17,529 nucleotides of DNA from JBBRUG01 sp038247995 (GCA_038247995.1 JBBRUG010000098.1:1-17529); one strand, 5' to 3'. Shown: positions 1 through 7,714, counted from the stretch's first letter. A program made the numbers and translations. Notes: generated from the letters alone by a model not told the origin.

Positions 1-337
1 GGCAACCAGTGAAGAGGAGCGCCGGCTGTTGGGTGAACTGATGGAGCAAAGCCACGCCAGCTATAGCGCCTGCGGGCTGGGGTCGCCCGGCACCGATCGG
101 CTGGTGGATCTGGTGCGGGCCGCCGGGCCGTCGGCTGGGCTCTATGGCGCGAAGATCACCGGCGGCGGTAGTGGCGGCACCGTCGCTGTGCTCGCCCGCA
201 GCGGCAGCGCAGCGATTGTTCAGGCGCTTGCCGAGCAGTATGCCAAGGAAAGCGGACGGGCCAGCCTTGTGCTCGGCGGTTCGTCGCCGGGCGCAATGGT
301 CGCCGGGGTTGTCCAGATGCGGAGCACCGGCGAATGA
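1..337 (+). CDS. GHMP-family sugar kinase, C-terminal part (5' end outside window)
   Basis: The frame is open from the window edge to the TGA at 335-337, giving about 111 residues of a C-terminus. The segment resembles the end of galactokinase and arabinokinase-like GHMP kinases: a HASYSACGLGSPGTDRLVDL stretch, then the glycine-rich YGAKITGGGSGGTVAVL block typical of the GHMP C-terminal domain, and a final GSSPGA motif. Such enzymes phosphorylate a free sugar, usually at C1, using ATP in the cytoplasm. The substrate cannot be read from this fragment. Its stop overlaps the next start (ATGA at 334-337), which implies co-transcription with the GH95 gene. Kinase family is fairly certain; galactokinase versus arabinokinase type is inference. 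Confidence 0.85.
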   Translation, partial: ATSEEERRLLGELMEQSHASYSACGLGSPGTDRLVDLVRAAGPSAGLYGAKITGGGSGGTVAVLARSGSAAIVQALAEQYAKESGRASLVLGGSSPGAMVAGVVQMRSTGE

Positions 338-1082
338 GCGCCGCTAGCGAACAATCGCCCGCCAGCGTAGCGCTCACGCCCGATACGGACGCCGATCTAC
401 GGCTCTGGTATGAACGACCTGCGGCAACCTGGGTTGAGGCGCTGCCGCTGGGCAATGGCCGAATCGGCGCGATGGTCTTCGGCGGCGTAACCAACGAGCC
501 TGCAATTGAACGAAGACGCTCTGGTCGGGTGGCCCGCGCACCTGGGACAACTCCGCCGCGTGTGCAGCGCTGGACGAGGCACGCCGCCTGATCCGCACCG
601 GCGATTATGGAGCGGCCGATACGGTCTGCCGGCGCATGCAAGGCCCGTACAATCAGTCGTATCAGCCGCTTGGCGATCTGCACCTGGCGTGGGATCATGC
701 GGCGCCGCCGACTGATTATTGCCGTGAACTCGATCTGCGCACCGCCATTGCCGGGGTGAGGTACCGCTGCGGCGCGGTAACGTATCAACGCGAGCTGTTC
801 ATCAGCGCACCGGCTCAGGTGCTGGTGGTGCGCCTGACCGCCGATCAGTCGGGCGCGTTGAACGTCACGGCCACACTCACAACACCGCATCTGCATCAGA
901 TTGTCGTTCACGCTAACGAAGTGACTCTCACCGGCAAAGCCCCGGCCCATGTCGCGCCGAGCTCGCTGAGCTATGATGATGTCCCCGATCCAATTGTCTA
1001 CGCTGCCGACGGCGGAGGTATGACCTTCGTAGTGCAGCTTGCCGTTTGCGCTGAGGGCGGGCAGGTAACCTCTCAGGTGTAG
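334..1082 (+). pseudogene. Glycoside hydrolase family 95 (alpha-L-fucosidase/galactosidase type), frameshifted and truncated
   Basis: The ATG at 334 overlaps the kinase stop. The N-terminus reads LWYERPAATWVEALPLGNGRIGAMVFGG, the start of the GH95 N-terminal beta domain. The conserved match then jumps frame twice. After GGVTNE the expected QLNEDAL lies in the next frame from about 500. After NEDAL the expected WSGGPRTWDN lies in the third frame from 522. Both fit a net loss of 2 bases. The third frame continues well (CRRMQGPYNQSYQPLGDLHL) but stops at 1080-1082 after about 250 residues, whereas GH95 enzymes are about 750-800 residues. The (alpha/alpha)6 catalytic barrel is absent. The stop lies a few bases before palindromic repeats. 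The family acts on terminal fucose or galactose residues; this copy cannot be active. The frameshifts could be assembly errors, but the missing C-terminal two thirds cannot. Confidence 0.85.
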
Positions 1083-1099
1083 GGTTTTTGCCGTTGCCC

Positions 1100-1207
1100 G
1101 CACCCCCAACCCCGCTCCCTGAGCGAGAGCGGGGCTTCCGACAGCATCAGGACGCCGAATCTGCGGCGGCTCCCCCTGCTCCACGTGAGGGAGCAGGGGG
1201 CTGGGGG
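1100..1207. repeat. Two adjacent interspersed palindromic repeats
   Basis: The first hairpin pairs CCCCGCTC (1110-1117) with GAGCGGGG (1127-1134) over a 9-base loop. The second pairs CCCCCTGCTCC (1172-1182) with GGAGCAGGGGG (1190-1200) over a 7-base loop. Both are flanked by C-rich and G-rich tails (CACCCCCAACC on the left, CTGGGGGG on the right). The form matches the small GC-rich dispersed palindromes often seen between genes in Chloroflexia; that comparison is from memory. The pair begins only about 20 bases after the premature GH95 stop. Confidence 0.75.
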
Positions 1208-1337
1208 GATGCGCGGCGCTACGGAATGAATGGCTAAAGATGCGCCAGTTCAACCGTCAGTGGCCGCACCCGCTCACAACCTCAGTGATCCCGAGGAGGA
1301 GCGGTGAGGCAGAAACGTCTGATGATCTGATGTTTAT

Positions 1338-1361
1338 TCGTCCTTCGTCCTTCGTCCTTCG
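1338..1361 (+). repeat. Heptamer tandem repeat (TCGTCCT)3
   Basis: Three exact copies of TCGTCCT at 1338-1344, 1345-1351 and 1352-1358 are followed by a partial fourth (TCG). It lies about 45 bases upstream of the first oxidoreductase start, so it may fall in the 5' untranslated region. Confidence 0.9.
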
Positions 1362-1405
1362 TGTGCTACGATAGCCCAACATACGCGACTACCGGAAGGA
1401 ATACG

Positions 1406-2515
1406 ATGCCCCATCAGATCCGCATTGCCGTGATCGGCGGCGGCGCAGGGATCGGCGCGACTCACCTGGAGGCGATCGCCGCACTTCCCGGCGCCCAACT
1501 CGTTGGCCTGAGCGACCTGAGCGCCGAGCGGTTGGCCCCCCGTGCCGCAGCTGCCGGCGTGCCCGCCTTCGCCGACCACCAGACCATGCTCGCTGAACTT
1601 CGCCCCGATCTCGCTGTGATCTGTACGCCCCACCCCAGCCATACCGTGCTCGCCCTCGACTGCTTCGCCGCCGGCGCTCATGTGCTGGTCGAGAAGCCGA
1701 TCGCGGTGAGCGTGGGTGATGCCGACCGCATGATCGCCGCCGCAGCGGCAGCGGGGCGTACGCTGGCGGTCAGCTTCCAGCAGCGCTTCCGGCCGGAGGT
1801 TGCGCAGGCCCGCGCGCTGGTCGAAGCGGGCGAGTTGGGCGCGCTCGTCCGCGTGCTCTGCGTCGAGCCATGGTTCCGCTCGGCGGCCTACTATCGCAGC
1901 GCCGGCTGGCGCGGCACCTGGGCCGGCGAGGGCGGCGGCGTGCTGATGAACCAGGCTCCGCACACGCTCGACCTACTCTGCCACCTGGCCGGACGCCCGT
2001 CGCGCGTCTGGGGCATCACCCGCACGCTCCAGCACACAATCGAGACTGAGGACACCGCCCACGCCATGCTCGCATTCCCCAACGGCGCGCCCGGCTATCT
2101 CTTCGTCACGACTGCCGAGGCCGGCGAACAATACCTCGAAATTGTGGGCGACAAAGCCAGCCTGCGCCTGAGCAATCGGCGCCTCACCGTCACCCGCTTT
2201 CAGCCGGCCCAGCACACTTACCTGCGCGAGTCGCTGGAGCATTTTACCGCCCCGGCGAGCAGCGTCGCTGAAGAACAGCCTACGTCGGCAGGGCCAAGCG
2301 GCCACCACGCCGTCTACCGCGATCTGCTGGCAGCTTTGGCCGCAGGCCGGCCGCCGCGCTGCGATGGCGTCGCCGCCCGCGACTCGCTCGAACTGGCCAA
2401 TGCCGTAACGCTTTCCAGCCATCTGGGCCAGGCCGTAAACTTGCCAATTGACCGGGCGGCCTACGACACCCTGCTCGCCGAACTGCGCGCCGGCAAAGGA
2501 GCCGCCAATGGCTAA
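1406..2515 (+). CDS. Gfo/Idh/MocA family NAD(P)-dependent oxidoreductase (A)
   Basis: Start ATG 1406 is chosen because GGAAGGA (1394-1400) sits 5 bases upstream and the protein then begins directly with the Rossmann strand (IRIAVIGGGAGIGATHLEAI). Product is 369 residues, normal for the family. It shows the dinucleotide-binding glycine turn (about residues 11-17), the EKP motif at 96-98 whose lysine is catalytic in this family, and GGGVLMNQAPHTLD with H186 and D189 in the second domain. A YYRSAGWRGTW stretch before it is shared with oxidoreductase B. The family oxidises or reduces sugars, inositols or their derivatives, often at C1, C2 or C3; the substrate cannot be read here. It is the first gene of a tight set with the TIM barrel (8-bp overlap) and oxidoreductase B. 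Confidence 0.92.
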   Translation: MPHQIRIAVIGGGAGIGATHLEAIAALPGAQLVGLSDLSAERLAPRAAAAGVPAFADHQTMLAELRPDLAVICTPHPSHTVLALDCFAAGAHVLVEKPIAVSVGDADRMIAAAAAAGRTLAVSFQQRFRPEVAQARALVEAGELGALVRVLCVEPWFRSAAYYRSAGWRGTWAGEGGGVLMNQAPHTLDLLCHLAGRPSRVWGITRTLQHTIETEDTAHAMLAFPNGAPGYLFVTTAEAGEQYLEIVGDKASLRLSNRRLTVTRFQPAQHTYLRESLEHFTAPASSVAEEQPTSAGPSGHHAVYRDLLAALAAGRPPRCDGVAARDSLELANAVTLSSHLGQAVNLPIDRAAYDTLLAELRAGKGAANG

Positions 2516-3344
2516 CCCCTTCCCGCTCGCCTACAGCACGCTCGCCTGCCCCGCTTGGTCGCTCGAACAGGCCGCCGCGGCCGCCGTGGCTTACGGCTAC
2601 AGCGCACTGGAACTGCGCGTGCTCGACGGCGCGCTCATCCCCGCCGACCTGACCGCCGCCGAGCGCCGCCGCATTCGCGCCACGCTGCATAACCACAACC
2701 TCACGCTGATCGGCATTGGCGCTTCGACCCGTTTTGCCCTGCCCGATCCCGCCGAGCGGACGGCCAATGCCGCCGAATTACAGCGCTACCTACACCTGGC
2801 CCACGAGCTTGAGGCGCCGCTGGTACGCACCTATGGCGGCACGCCCCCCAAAGGTGTCGGCGCTGATCAGGCGACGGAATGGGTTGTCGCAAGCCTGGAG
2901 GGTCTGCTTGCCGAGGCCGAAAAGCTGGGCGTGCGGATCGCTATCGAAACCCACGACGCCTTTTCGCGCGGCGCAGCCGTGGCCCGCGTGCTGAACCAGT
3001 TGCCCAGCCCGGCCCTCGGCGCGATCTGGGATGTGCTGCACCCGCTGCGCCACGGCGAACCGTTCGAGGCCACCTGGGCCGCGATCGGGCCGCGCGTGTT
3101 CCACGTCCACATCAAAGATGGCCATCCCGACCCGAATGCCGCCCGCCCCGAAGATTGGGCGCTGACCCTGCTCGGCGCGGGCGTTGTGCCGAACGAAGCC
3201 ATCATCGCGCTCCTGCACGCCGAAGGCTATCAGGGCTACCTGAGCGTCGAGTGGGAGAAGAAGTGGCACCCGCACCTCCCCGAGCCGGAGGTGGCCCTGC
3301 CGCAGCACGCCGCGCTTCTGCGGAGTTGGATGGAGGCGCTGTGA
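2508..3344 (+). CDS. Sugar phosphate isomerase/epimerase-like TIM barrel
   Basis: Start ATG 2508 lies inside the last codons of oxidoreductase A with AAAGGA at 2495-2500. Product is 278 residues, usual for the xylose-isomerase-like TIM barrel family (AP endonuclease 2 superfamily). Likely metal ligands are visible at the ends of barrel strands: E147 in AIETHD, D175 in IWDVLHP, H201 in HVHIKDG and E248 in YLSVEWEKKW. Family members isomerise or epimerise sugars or keto-sugars, dehydrate inosose (IolE), or in recently described systems cleave 3-keto-glycosides by beta-elimination. Placement between two Gfo/Idh/MocA oxidoreductases suggests it acts on their oxidised product. The exact reaction is inference; the fold is fairly certain. 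Confidence 0.9.
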   Translation: MANPFPLAYSTLACPAWSLEQAAAAAVAYGYSALELRVLDGALIPADLTAAERRRIRATLHNHNLTLIGIGASTRFALPDPAERTANAAELQRYLHLAHELEAPLVRTYGGTPPKGVGADQATEWVVASLEGLLAEAEKLGVRIAIETHDAFSRGAAVARVLNQLPSPALGAIWDVLHPLRHGEPFEATWAAIGPRVFHVHIKDGHPDPNAARPEDWALTLLGAGVVPNEAIIALLHAEGYQGYLSVEWEKKWHPHLPEPEVALPQHAALLRSWMEAL

Positions 3345-4363
3345 ACAAGCCGCAGATCGGCGTGGGCATCCTGGGCGCCGGCATGGTCGCGCGCTACCAT
3401 CAGCAGGCCGTTGCTGCTTGCGCCGACTTGGGCGCACGATTGGTCGCCGTCGGCCACCCGAACCCGGCCCGCAGCGCGCCAATCGAAACCGAGTTCGGCG
3501 CGCCGCGCCTCGATCCGACCGAGTTGTATGCCCATCCCGCCATCGACATCATCTGCATTTGCACACCGAGCGGGCAACACGCCGCCGAGGCGATTGCGGC
3601 CACGCAGGCCGGCAAGCACGTGCTGGTCGAGAAACCAATGGCGCTGAGTTTAGCCGACGCTGATGCGATGATCGCGGCTGCCACAGCTGCCGGCGTGGCG
3701 CTGGGCGTGGCCCTGCAACGACGCACCGAGCCGCAATTTCAGCAGTTGCAGGCCGCCGTGGCCAGTGGCGCGTTCGGCCAACTCACGCTCGGCCTGGTCA
3801 GCATTCCCTACTATCGAGCGCAGAGCTATTATGATCAGGCGGACTGGCGCGGCACCTGGGCGCAAGATGGCGGCGGCGTGCTGATGAACCAGGGCATCCA
3901 CCTGATCGACCTGCTGCTCTGGCTGATGGGCGATCCGGTTGAGGTGCAGGCGCGGGCGGCCACGCTGCGCCATGCAATCGAGGTCGAGGACACCCTGACG
4001 GCCACGCTGCGTTTTGCCAATGGCGCCCTGGCCACGGTGGCGGCAACCACCACCGCCGAGCCGGGTTTCCCGCACCGTGTGGAGATCTATGGCACGAGCG
4101 GCGGCGCGCAGATCGTGGGCGAGAGCCTGCACTGGCGCACTGGTGCAGGTGCGCAACAGGAAGCCGAGCCGGCCCCACAGGCCGCCGGCGCCGGCAGCGA
4201 CCCGCGTGGCATCGCGCCGATTGGCCACATGCGCCTGCTGCGCAACTTCATCGAAGCTGTACGTACCGGTCGCTCGCCACTGGTGGATGGAGCCGAGGGT
4301 CGCCGCAGCCTCGCCGCCGTGCTGGCAATCTACCAGGCTGCCGGGCTCATGTCCCAAAGCTGA
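3341..4363 (+). CDS. Gfo/Idh/MocA family NAD(P)-dependent oxidoreductase (B)
   Basis: The GTG at 3341 overlaps the previous stop as GTGA, so translation is probably coupled. The resulting N-terminus (NKPQIGVGILGAGMVARYH) starts directly with the GxGxxx Rossmann turn, which supports this start over much longer in-frame extensions. Product is 340 residues. Motifs: EKP at 97-99 with the family's catalytic lysine, YYDQADWRGTW, and GGGVLMNQGIHLIDLL with H187 and D190. It is a clear paralogue of oxidoreductase A, sharing WRGTW and GGGVLMNQ, and may act before or after the TIM barrel in the same pathway. Its stop is followed by a 9-bp repeat array. Confidence 0.92.
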   Translation: MNKPQIGVGILGAGMVARYHQQAVAACADLGARLVAVGHPNPARSAPIETEFGAPRLDPTELYAHPAIDIICICTPSGQHAAEAIAATQAGKHVLVEKPMALSLADADAMIAAATAAGVALGVALQRRTEPQFQQLQAAVASGAFGQLTLGLVSIPYYRAQSYYDQADWRGTWAQDGGGVLMNQGIHLIDLLLWLMGDPVEVQARAATLRHAIEVEDTLTATLRFANGALATVAATTTAEPGFPHRVEIYGTSGGAQIVGESLHWRTGAGAQQEAEPAPQAAGAGSDPRGIAPIGHMRLLRNFIEAVRTGRSPLVDGAEGRRSLAAVLAIYQAAGLMSQS

Positions 4364-4380
4364 CTGGGCTGCGCTACACA

Positions 4381-4416
4381 ATCTGCGCAATCTGCGTCAT
4401 CTGCGTCATCTGCGGA
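4381..4416 (+). repeat. 9-bp tandem repeat array, copy 1 (ATCTGCGNN)4
   Basis: Four units of period 9: ATCTGCGCA (4381), ATCTGCGTC (4390), ATCTGCGTC (4399) and the terminal ATCTGCGGA (4408), followed by CGATTC. It occupies the 76-base gap between oxidoreductases B and C. The same family in the same orientation recurs at 9984-10010 and 17366-17392. Confidence 0.9.
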
Positions 4417-4439
4417 CGATTCTGCACGAGAGGAAGGCC

Positions 4440-5528
4440 ATGAACGCAAGCGGCATGAACTACGCCCCGCCCAGTCGTCCGCAGCCGGTGGTTGGGCCGG
4501 GCGAATTTGCCTTCGCAGCAATGCATCTCGACCACGGCCATATCTACGGCATGTGCGCGGGGCTGATCGACGCCGGCGCCGAGTTACGCTGGGTCTACGA
4601 ACCTGATCCGGCCCTGCTGGCCGCATTCAGCAAGCGTTTCCCGCAGGCGCGGACTGCGCGCGATCCCGCCGAAATCCTGGGCGATCCGGCGATCCAATTG
4701 GTTGCCGCCGCCGCCGTGCCTTGTGAGCGCGGCCCGCTGGGAATACGTGTGATGGCGGCTGGAAAAGATTACTTCACCGACAAAACGCCCTTCACCAGCC
4801 TGGAGCAGTTGGCCGCAGCACGCACCGCGGTAAACGCAACTGGGCGCAAATATATGGTCTACTACAGCGAGCGACTGCACGTCGAGAGCGCCGTCTACGC
4901 CGGCGACCTGATCCGGCAGGGCGCGATCGGGCGCGTGATCCAGGTGCTTGGCCTTGGTCCGCACCGGCTTAGCGCCGCCACTCGTCCGGCCTGGTTCTTC
5001 ACCAAGGCACAGTACGGCGGCATCCTCTGCGACATCGGCAGCCACCAGATCGAGCAATTTCTTTCCTTCAGCGGCGCCAACGATGCGCAGATCCGTATGG
5101 CGGCGGTAGCCAACTACAACCACCCCCAGTACCCAGAGCTAGAGGATTTCGGCGAGGCGAGCCTGAGCGCCGCCAACGGCTGCTCGGGCTACTTCCGCGT
5201 CGATTGGTTCACCCCCGACGGCTTGAGCACCTGGGGCGATGGCCGCACGATCATCCTCGGCACCGCTGGGTATATTGAACTGCGCAAGTATACCGACGTG
5301 GCCCGCGAGCCGGTGGGCGACCAGTTGTACCTGGTGAATGCCGAAGGCGAACAGCGCATGGCGCTGGCGGGCAAAGTAGGCTTTCCCTTCTTCGGCCAAC
5401 TCATCCGCGACTGCCTGAGCCGCACAGAAACCGCCATGACCCAGGAACACGCCTTCAAGGCCGCCGAACTCTGCCTACGCGCCCAGGAGTTGGCCGATTC
5501 GGGACACGAGGAAACGGAGCCAACCTGA
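4440..5528 (+). CDS. Gfo/Idh/MocA family oxidoreductase (C), divergent
   Basis: Start ATG 4440 is chosen for the AGGAAGG at 4431-4437; the frame is open much further upstream but through the repeat array and oxidoreductase B. Product is 362 residues. The N-terminus (FAFAAMHLDHGHIYGMCAGL) is a variant Rossmann entry lacking a classical GxGxxG. The EKP motif appears as DKT at 114-116 (YFTDKTPF), keeping the lysine (K115). The second domain has GGILCDIGSHQIEQFL with D198 and H202. It belongs to the predicted-dehydrogenase branch with HLDHGH and differs clearly from A and B, so it likely uses another substrate. The C-terminal codons lie in a 57-bp tandem duplication. Confidence 0.88.
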   Translation: MNASGMNYAPPSRPQPVVGPGEFAFAAMHLDHGHIYGMCAGLIDAGAELRWVYEPDPALLAAFSKRFPQARTARDPAEILGDPAIQLVAAAAVPCERGPLGIRVMAAGKDYFTDKTPFTSLEQLAAARTAVNATGRKYMVYYSERLHVESAVYAGDLIRQGAIGRVIQVLGLGPHRLSAATRPAWFFTKAQYGGILCDIGSHQIEQFLSFSGANDAQIRMAAVANYNHPQYPELEDFGEASLSAANGCSGYFRVDWFTPDGLSTWGDGRTIILGTAGYIELRKYTDVAREPVGDQLYLVNAEGEQRMALAGKVGFPFFGQLIRDCLSRTETAMTQEHAFKAAELCLRAQELADSGHEETEPT

Positions 5529-5600
5529 TGCCGTAGCTCAATGGAGTTGGCCGATTCGGGGAAACGGGGAAACGGGGGCAACCTGATGCCGTAACTCAAT
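5486..5600 (+). repeat. 57/58-bp direct tandem duplication spanning the stop codon of oxidoreductase C
   Basis: Copy 1 (5486-5542) and copy 2 (5543-5600) both start GGAGTTGGCCGATTCGGG and end CAACCTGATGCCGTA, then GCTCAAT in copy 1 or ACTCAAT in copy 2. They differ in the middle, where copy 2 has two GGGGAAAC units. Copy 1 contains the last 13 codons and the TGA (5526-5528) of oxidoreductase C, so copy 2 is a noncoding relic of the gene end. Divergence between the copies shows the duplication is not brand new. Confidence 0.88.
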
Positions 5601-5650
5601 GGAATCACAGGGTTCTGTTTCGTAGCTACGGTACCCTTCGCCTGGTTCCC

Positions 5651-5689
5651 TTGTCCCCTGGTCCCCTTGCCGCTTTGTCCCCTGGTCCC
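5651..5689 (+). repeat. 15-bp direct repeat upstream of GH42
   Basis: TTGTCCCCTGGTCCC occurs at 5651-5665 and again exactly at 5675-5689. Related partial units surround it (CCTGGTTCCC at 5641). The second copy ends just before AAAAGGAA (5690-5697), the likely ribosome binding site of the GH42 gene, so the array forms part of its 5' untranslated region. Confidence 0.85.
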
Positions 5690-5704
5690 AAAAGGAACCT
5701 CACC

Positions 5705-7714
5705 ATGCCCACTCAACCCCAACTCAAACTCGCCCATCTCGCTTACGGCGGCGACTACAACCCCGAACAATGGCCGGAATCCGTCTGGGCAGAAGATGTT
5801 CAACTGATGCAAGAAGCCGGCGTCAACCTCGTCTCGCTGGGCATCTTCGCCTGGGCGAAGCTTGAGCCGCAACCCGGCGTCTACGATTTCGCCTGGCTCG
5901 ACCGGATCATCGACCAGTTGCACGCCGGCGGGGTGCAGATTGCGCTCGCCACAGCCACCGCCTCGCCGCCGCCCTGGCTCGCCCACCAGCACCCCGAAAG
6001 CCTGCCGATCACCGCTGAAGGAGTGACGCTCTGGCCCGGCGGGCGCCAGCACTACTGCCCAAGCAGCACCGCCTACCGCGCCGCCGCCGCCAACCTGGTG
6101 CGGAAGATCGCCGAGCGTTACGCCGAGCACCCGGCGCTGGCGCTCTGGCACGTCGGTAACGAGTACGCTTGCCACGTCAGCGAGTGCTTCTGCGACACAT
6201 CGGCACGCGACTTTCGGGCCTGGTTGCAGCGCCGCTATGGCGATCTCGCTACGCTCAACAGCGCCTGGGGCACCGCGTTCTGGAGCCAGCAGTACGGCAC
6301 CTGGGAGGAGATTCAGCCGCCGCGGAGCGCGCCAACCTTCCCCAACCCCGGCCAGCAACTCGATTGGCGGCGCTTCTGCTCCGACGCCTTGCTGGAATGT
6401 TTCGAACTGGAACGGGCGATCCTGCGCGAACTAACGCCGAGCGTGCCGATCACAACCAACTTCATGATCAACTTTAAGCCGCTGGACTACTGGACCTGGG
6501 CGGCCCGCGAGGATCTGGTCACCCTCGACTGTTACCCCGACCCCGCCGATCCGCAGGCTCACATCGGCGCGGCCATGAACTACGACCTGATGCGCTCGTT
6601 GCGCCCCAACCAGCCCTGGGTATTGATGGAACAGGCGTCGAGCCAGGTCAACTGGCGCGCCCAAAATCTGGCCAAACGCCCCGGCCAGATGCGACTCTGG
6701 AGCCATCAAGCTGTGGCTCGCGGCGCAAACGGGGTGATGTTTTTCCAGTGGCGGGCCTCGCAGGCCGGCGCCGAGAAGTTCCACAGCGGGATGCTGCCCC
6801 ACGCCGGGGTTGCGTCGCGCACCTTCCGCGAGATCGCCGAACTGGGCCAGGAGTTACGCGGCCTCGACGCAGTGCTGCCGACCCGGGTTCAGGCTGATGT
6901 GGCGATTCTGTTCGATTGGGAGAACTGGTGGGCGCTCGAACTCGACAGCAAACCAACCGCCGAACTGCGCCTGATCGATCAGGTGCGCAGTTATTATGCG
7001 CCATTGTTCGAGCGCAACATCACCGTCGATTTTGTGCCACCCGACGCCGATCTGAGCCGCTATCGCCTGGTGCTGGCGCCCAACCTCTACCTCGTACGCG
7101 ATGCCACCGCACAGGCGCTCGAAAGCTACGTCGCAGCGGGCGGCACCCTGGCGATGTCGTTCTTTAGCGGCATCGTCGATGAACATGAGCACATTCGGCT
7201 CGGCGGGTATCCCGCGCCCTTCCGCAAACTACTCGGCATTCGCATCAGCGAGTTCATGCCCTACGCCCCTGGGCAACCCAATCGGCTGATCGTCGCAGAC
7301 GCGGCGCGTTACAGTTGCACGCTCTGGAGCGATCTGATTGAATTGGAAGGCGCCACCGCCATTGCAGATTACGCCGACGATTGGTACGCCGCAAGCCCGG
7401 CGCTCACGCGGCATCAATTTGGGCAAGGCGTGGCCTACTACCTCGGCACCCGCCCCGACGCTGCCGGCATGGCCTGGCTGCTCGAACAGATCTGCCGTGA
7501 GGCCGCCGTGCAACCAGCGTTTGGCGCGCCTGCCGGCGTCGAAGCAGTGGTGCGGCAGGCCGGCGACATGCGCCTGATCTACCTGCTGAACCACGGCGCA
7601 AGCGCCGCCTCAATCAGCCTGAACGCGCCGACCGCTGACTTGATTACCGGGCGGCGTTTCAGTGAACAACTGACCCTGGAGCCGCAAGAGGTGGTTATTC
7701 TGAAGCAGGGTTAA
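5705..7714 (+). CDS. Glycoside hydrolase family 42 beta-galactosidase
   Basis: Start ATG 5705 follows AAAAGGAA (5690-5697); product is 669 residues, normal for GH42. Domain order is the family's: a TIM barrel beginning YGGDYNPEQWPESVW, a central trimerisation-type domain with a class I amidotransferase-like fold (about residues 400-600), and a small C-terminal beta domain. The acid/base glutamate is E153 in WHVGNEYACH and the nucleophile is E309 in WVLMEQASSQVNW. Cysteines in HYCPSS and CHVSECFC match the zinc site of many GH42 enzymes. No signal peptide is visible, so it is probably cytoplasmic and hydrolyses imported beta-galactosides, or in some members alpha-L-arabinopyranosides. It is the last gene of the + strand sugar cluster. 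Confidence 0.95.
   Translation: MPTQPQLKLAHLAYGGDYNPEQWPESVWAEDVQLMQEAGVNLVSLGIFAWAKLEPQPGVYDFAWLDRIIDQLHAGGVQIALATATASPPPWLAHQHPESLPITAEGVTLWPGGRQHYCPSSTAYRAAAANLVRKIAERYAEHPALALWHVGNEYACHVSECFCDTSARDFRAWLQRRYGDLATLNSAWGTAFWSQQYGTWEEIQPPRSAPTFPNPGQQLDWRRFCSDALLECFELERAILRELTPSVPITTNFMINFKPLDYWTWAAREDLVTLDCYPDPADPQAHIGAAMNYDLMRSLRPNQPWVLMEQASSQVNWRAQNLAKRPGQMRLWSHQAVARGANGVMFFQWRASQAGAEKFHSGMLPHAGVASRTFREIAELGQELRGLDAVLPTRVQADVAILFDWENWWALELDSKPTAELRLIDQVRSYYAPLFERNITVDFVPPDADLSRYRLVLAPNLYLVRDATAQALESYVAAGGTLAMSFFSGIVDEHEHIRLGGYPAPFRKLLGIRISEFMPYAPGQPNRLIVADAARYSCTLWSDLIELEGATAIADYADDWYAASPALTRHQFGQGVAYYLGTRPDAAGMAWLLEQICREAAVQPAFGAPAGVEAVVRQAGDMRLIYLLNHGASAASISLNAPTADLITGRRFSEQLTLEPQEVVILKQG

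Larger units (their letters stand above)
1083..1405. other. Gene-free spacer after the GH95 remnant: palindromes, heptamer array, no gene
   Basis: This 323-base spacer holds a pair of hairpin-forming repeats (1100-1207), a strong AGGA-rich stretch (1293-1300) followed by a GTG at 1304 that opens only 8 codons before TGA at 1328, and a TCGTCCT heptamer array (1338-1361). The Shine-Dalgarno for the following oxidoreductase is at its end (GGAAGGA, 1394-1400). No GH95 sequence resumes here, so the missing part of that gene is deleted and not merely split. No clear promoter for the next gene could be assigned. Confidence 0.7.

Noticed and set aside
156..1253. Long - strand open frame of 365 codons across the GH95 remnant
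   Set aside because: It is antisense to recognisable GHMP and GH95 sequence, has no family motif and a composition typical of GC-rich shadow frames.
2879..3340. Possible long N-terminal extension of oxidoreductase B
   Set aside because: The extension is an out-of-frame reading of the TIM barrel gene, arginine- and proline-rich; the GTG at 3341 gives a normal family N-terminus.
4381..4416. 9-bp repeats considered as a CRISPR array or operator sites
   Set aside because: Units are contiguous, without unique spacers, and 9 bp is far too short for CRISPR repeats; no cas genes nearby. Operator function has no supporting evidence.
5189..6358. Long - strand open frame of 389 codons over oxidoreductase C and GH42
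   Set aside because: It runs antisense to two well-supported genes and through the tandem duplication; no recognisable domain.
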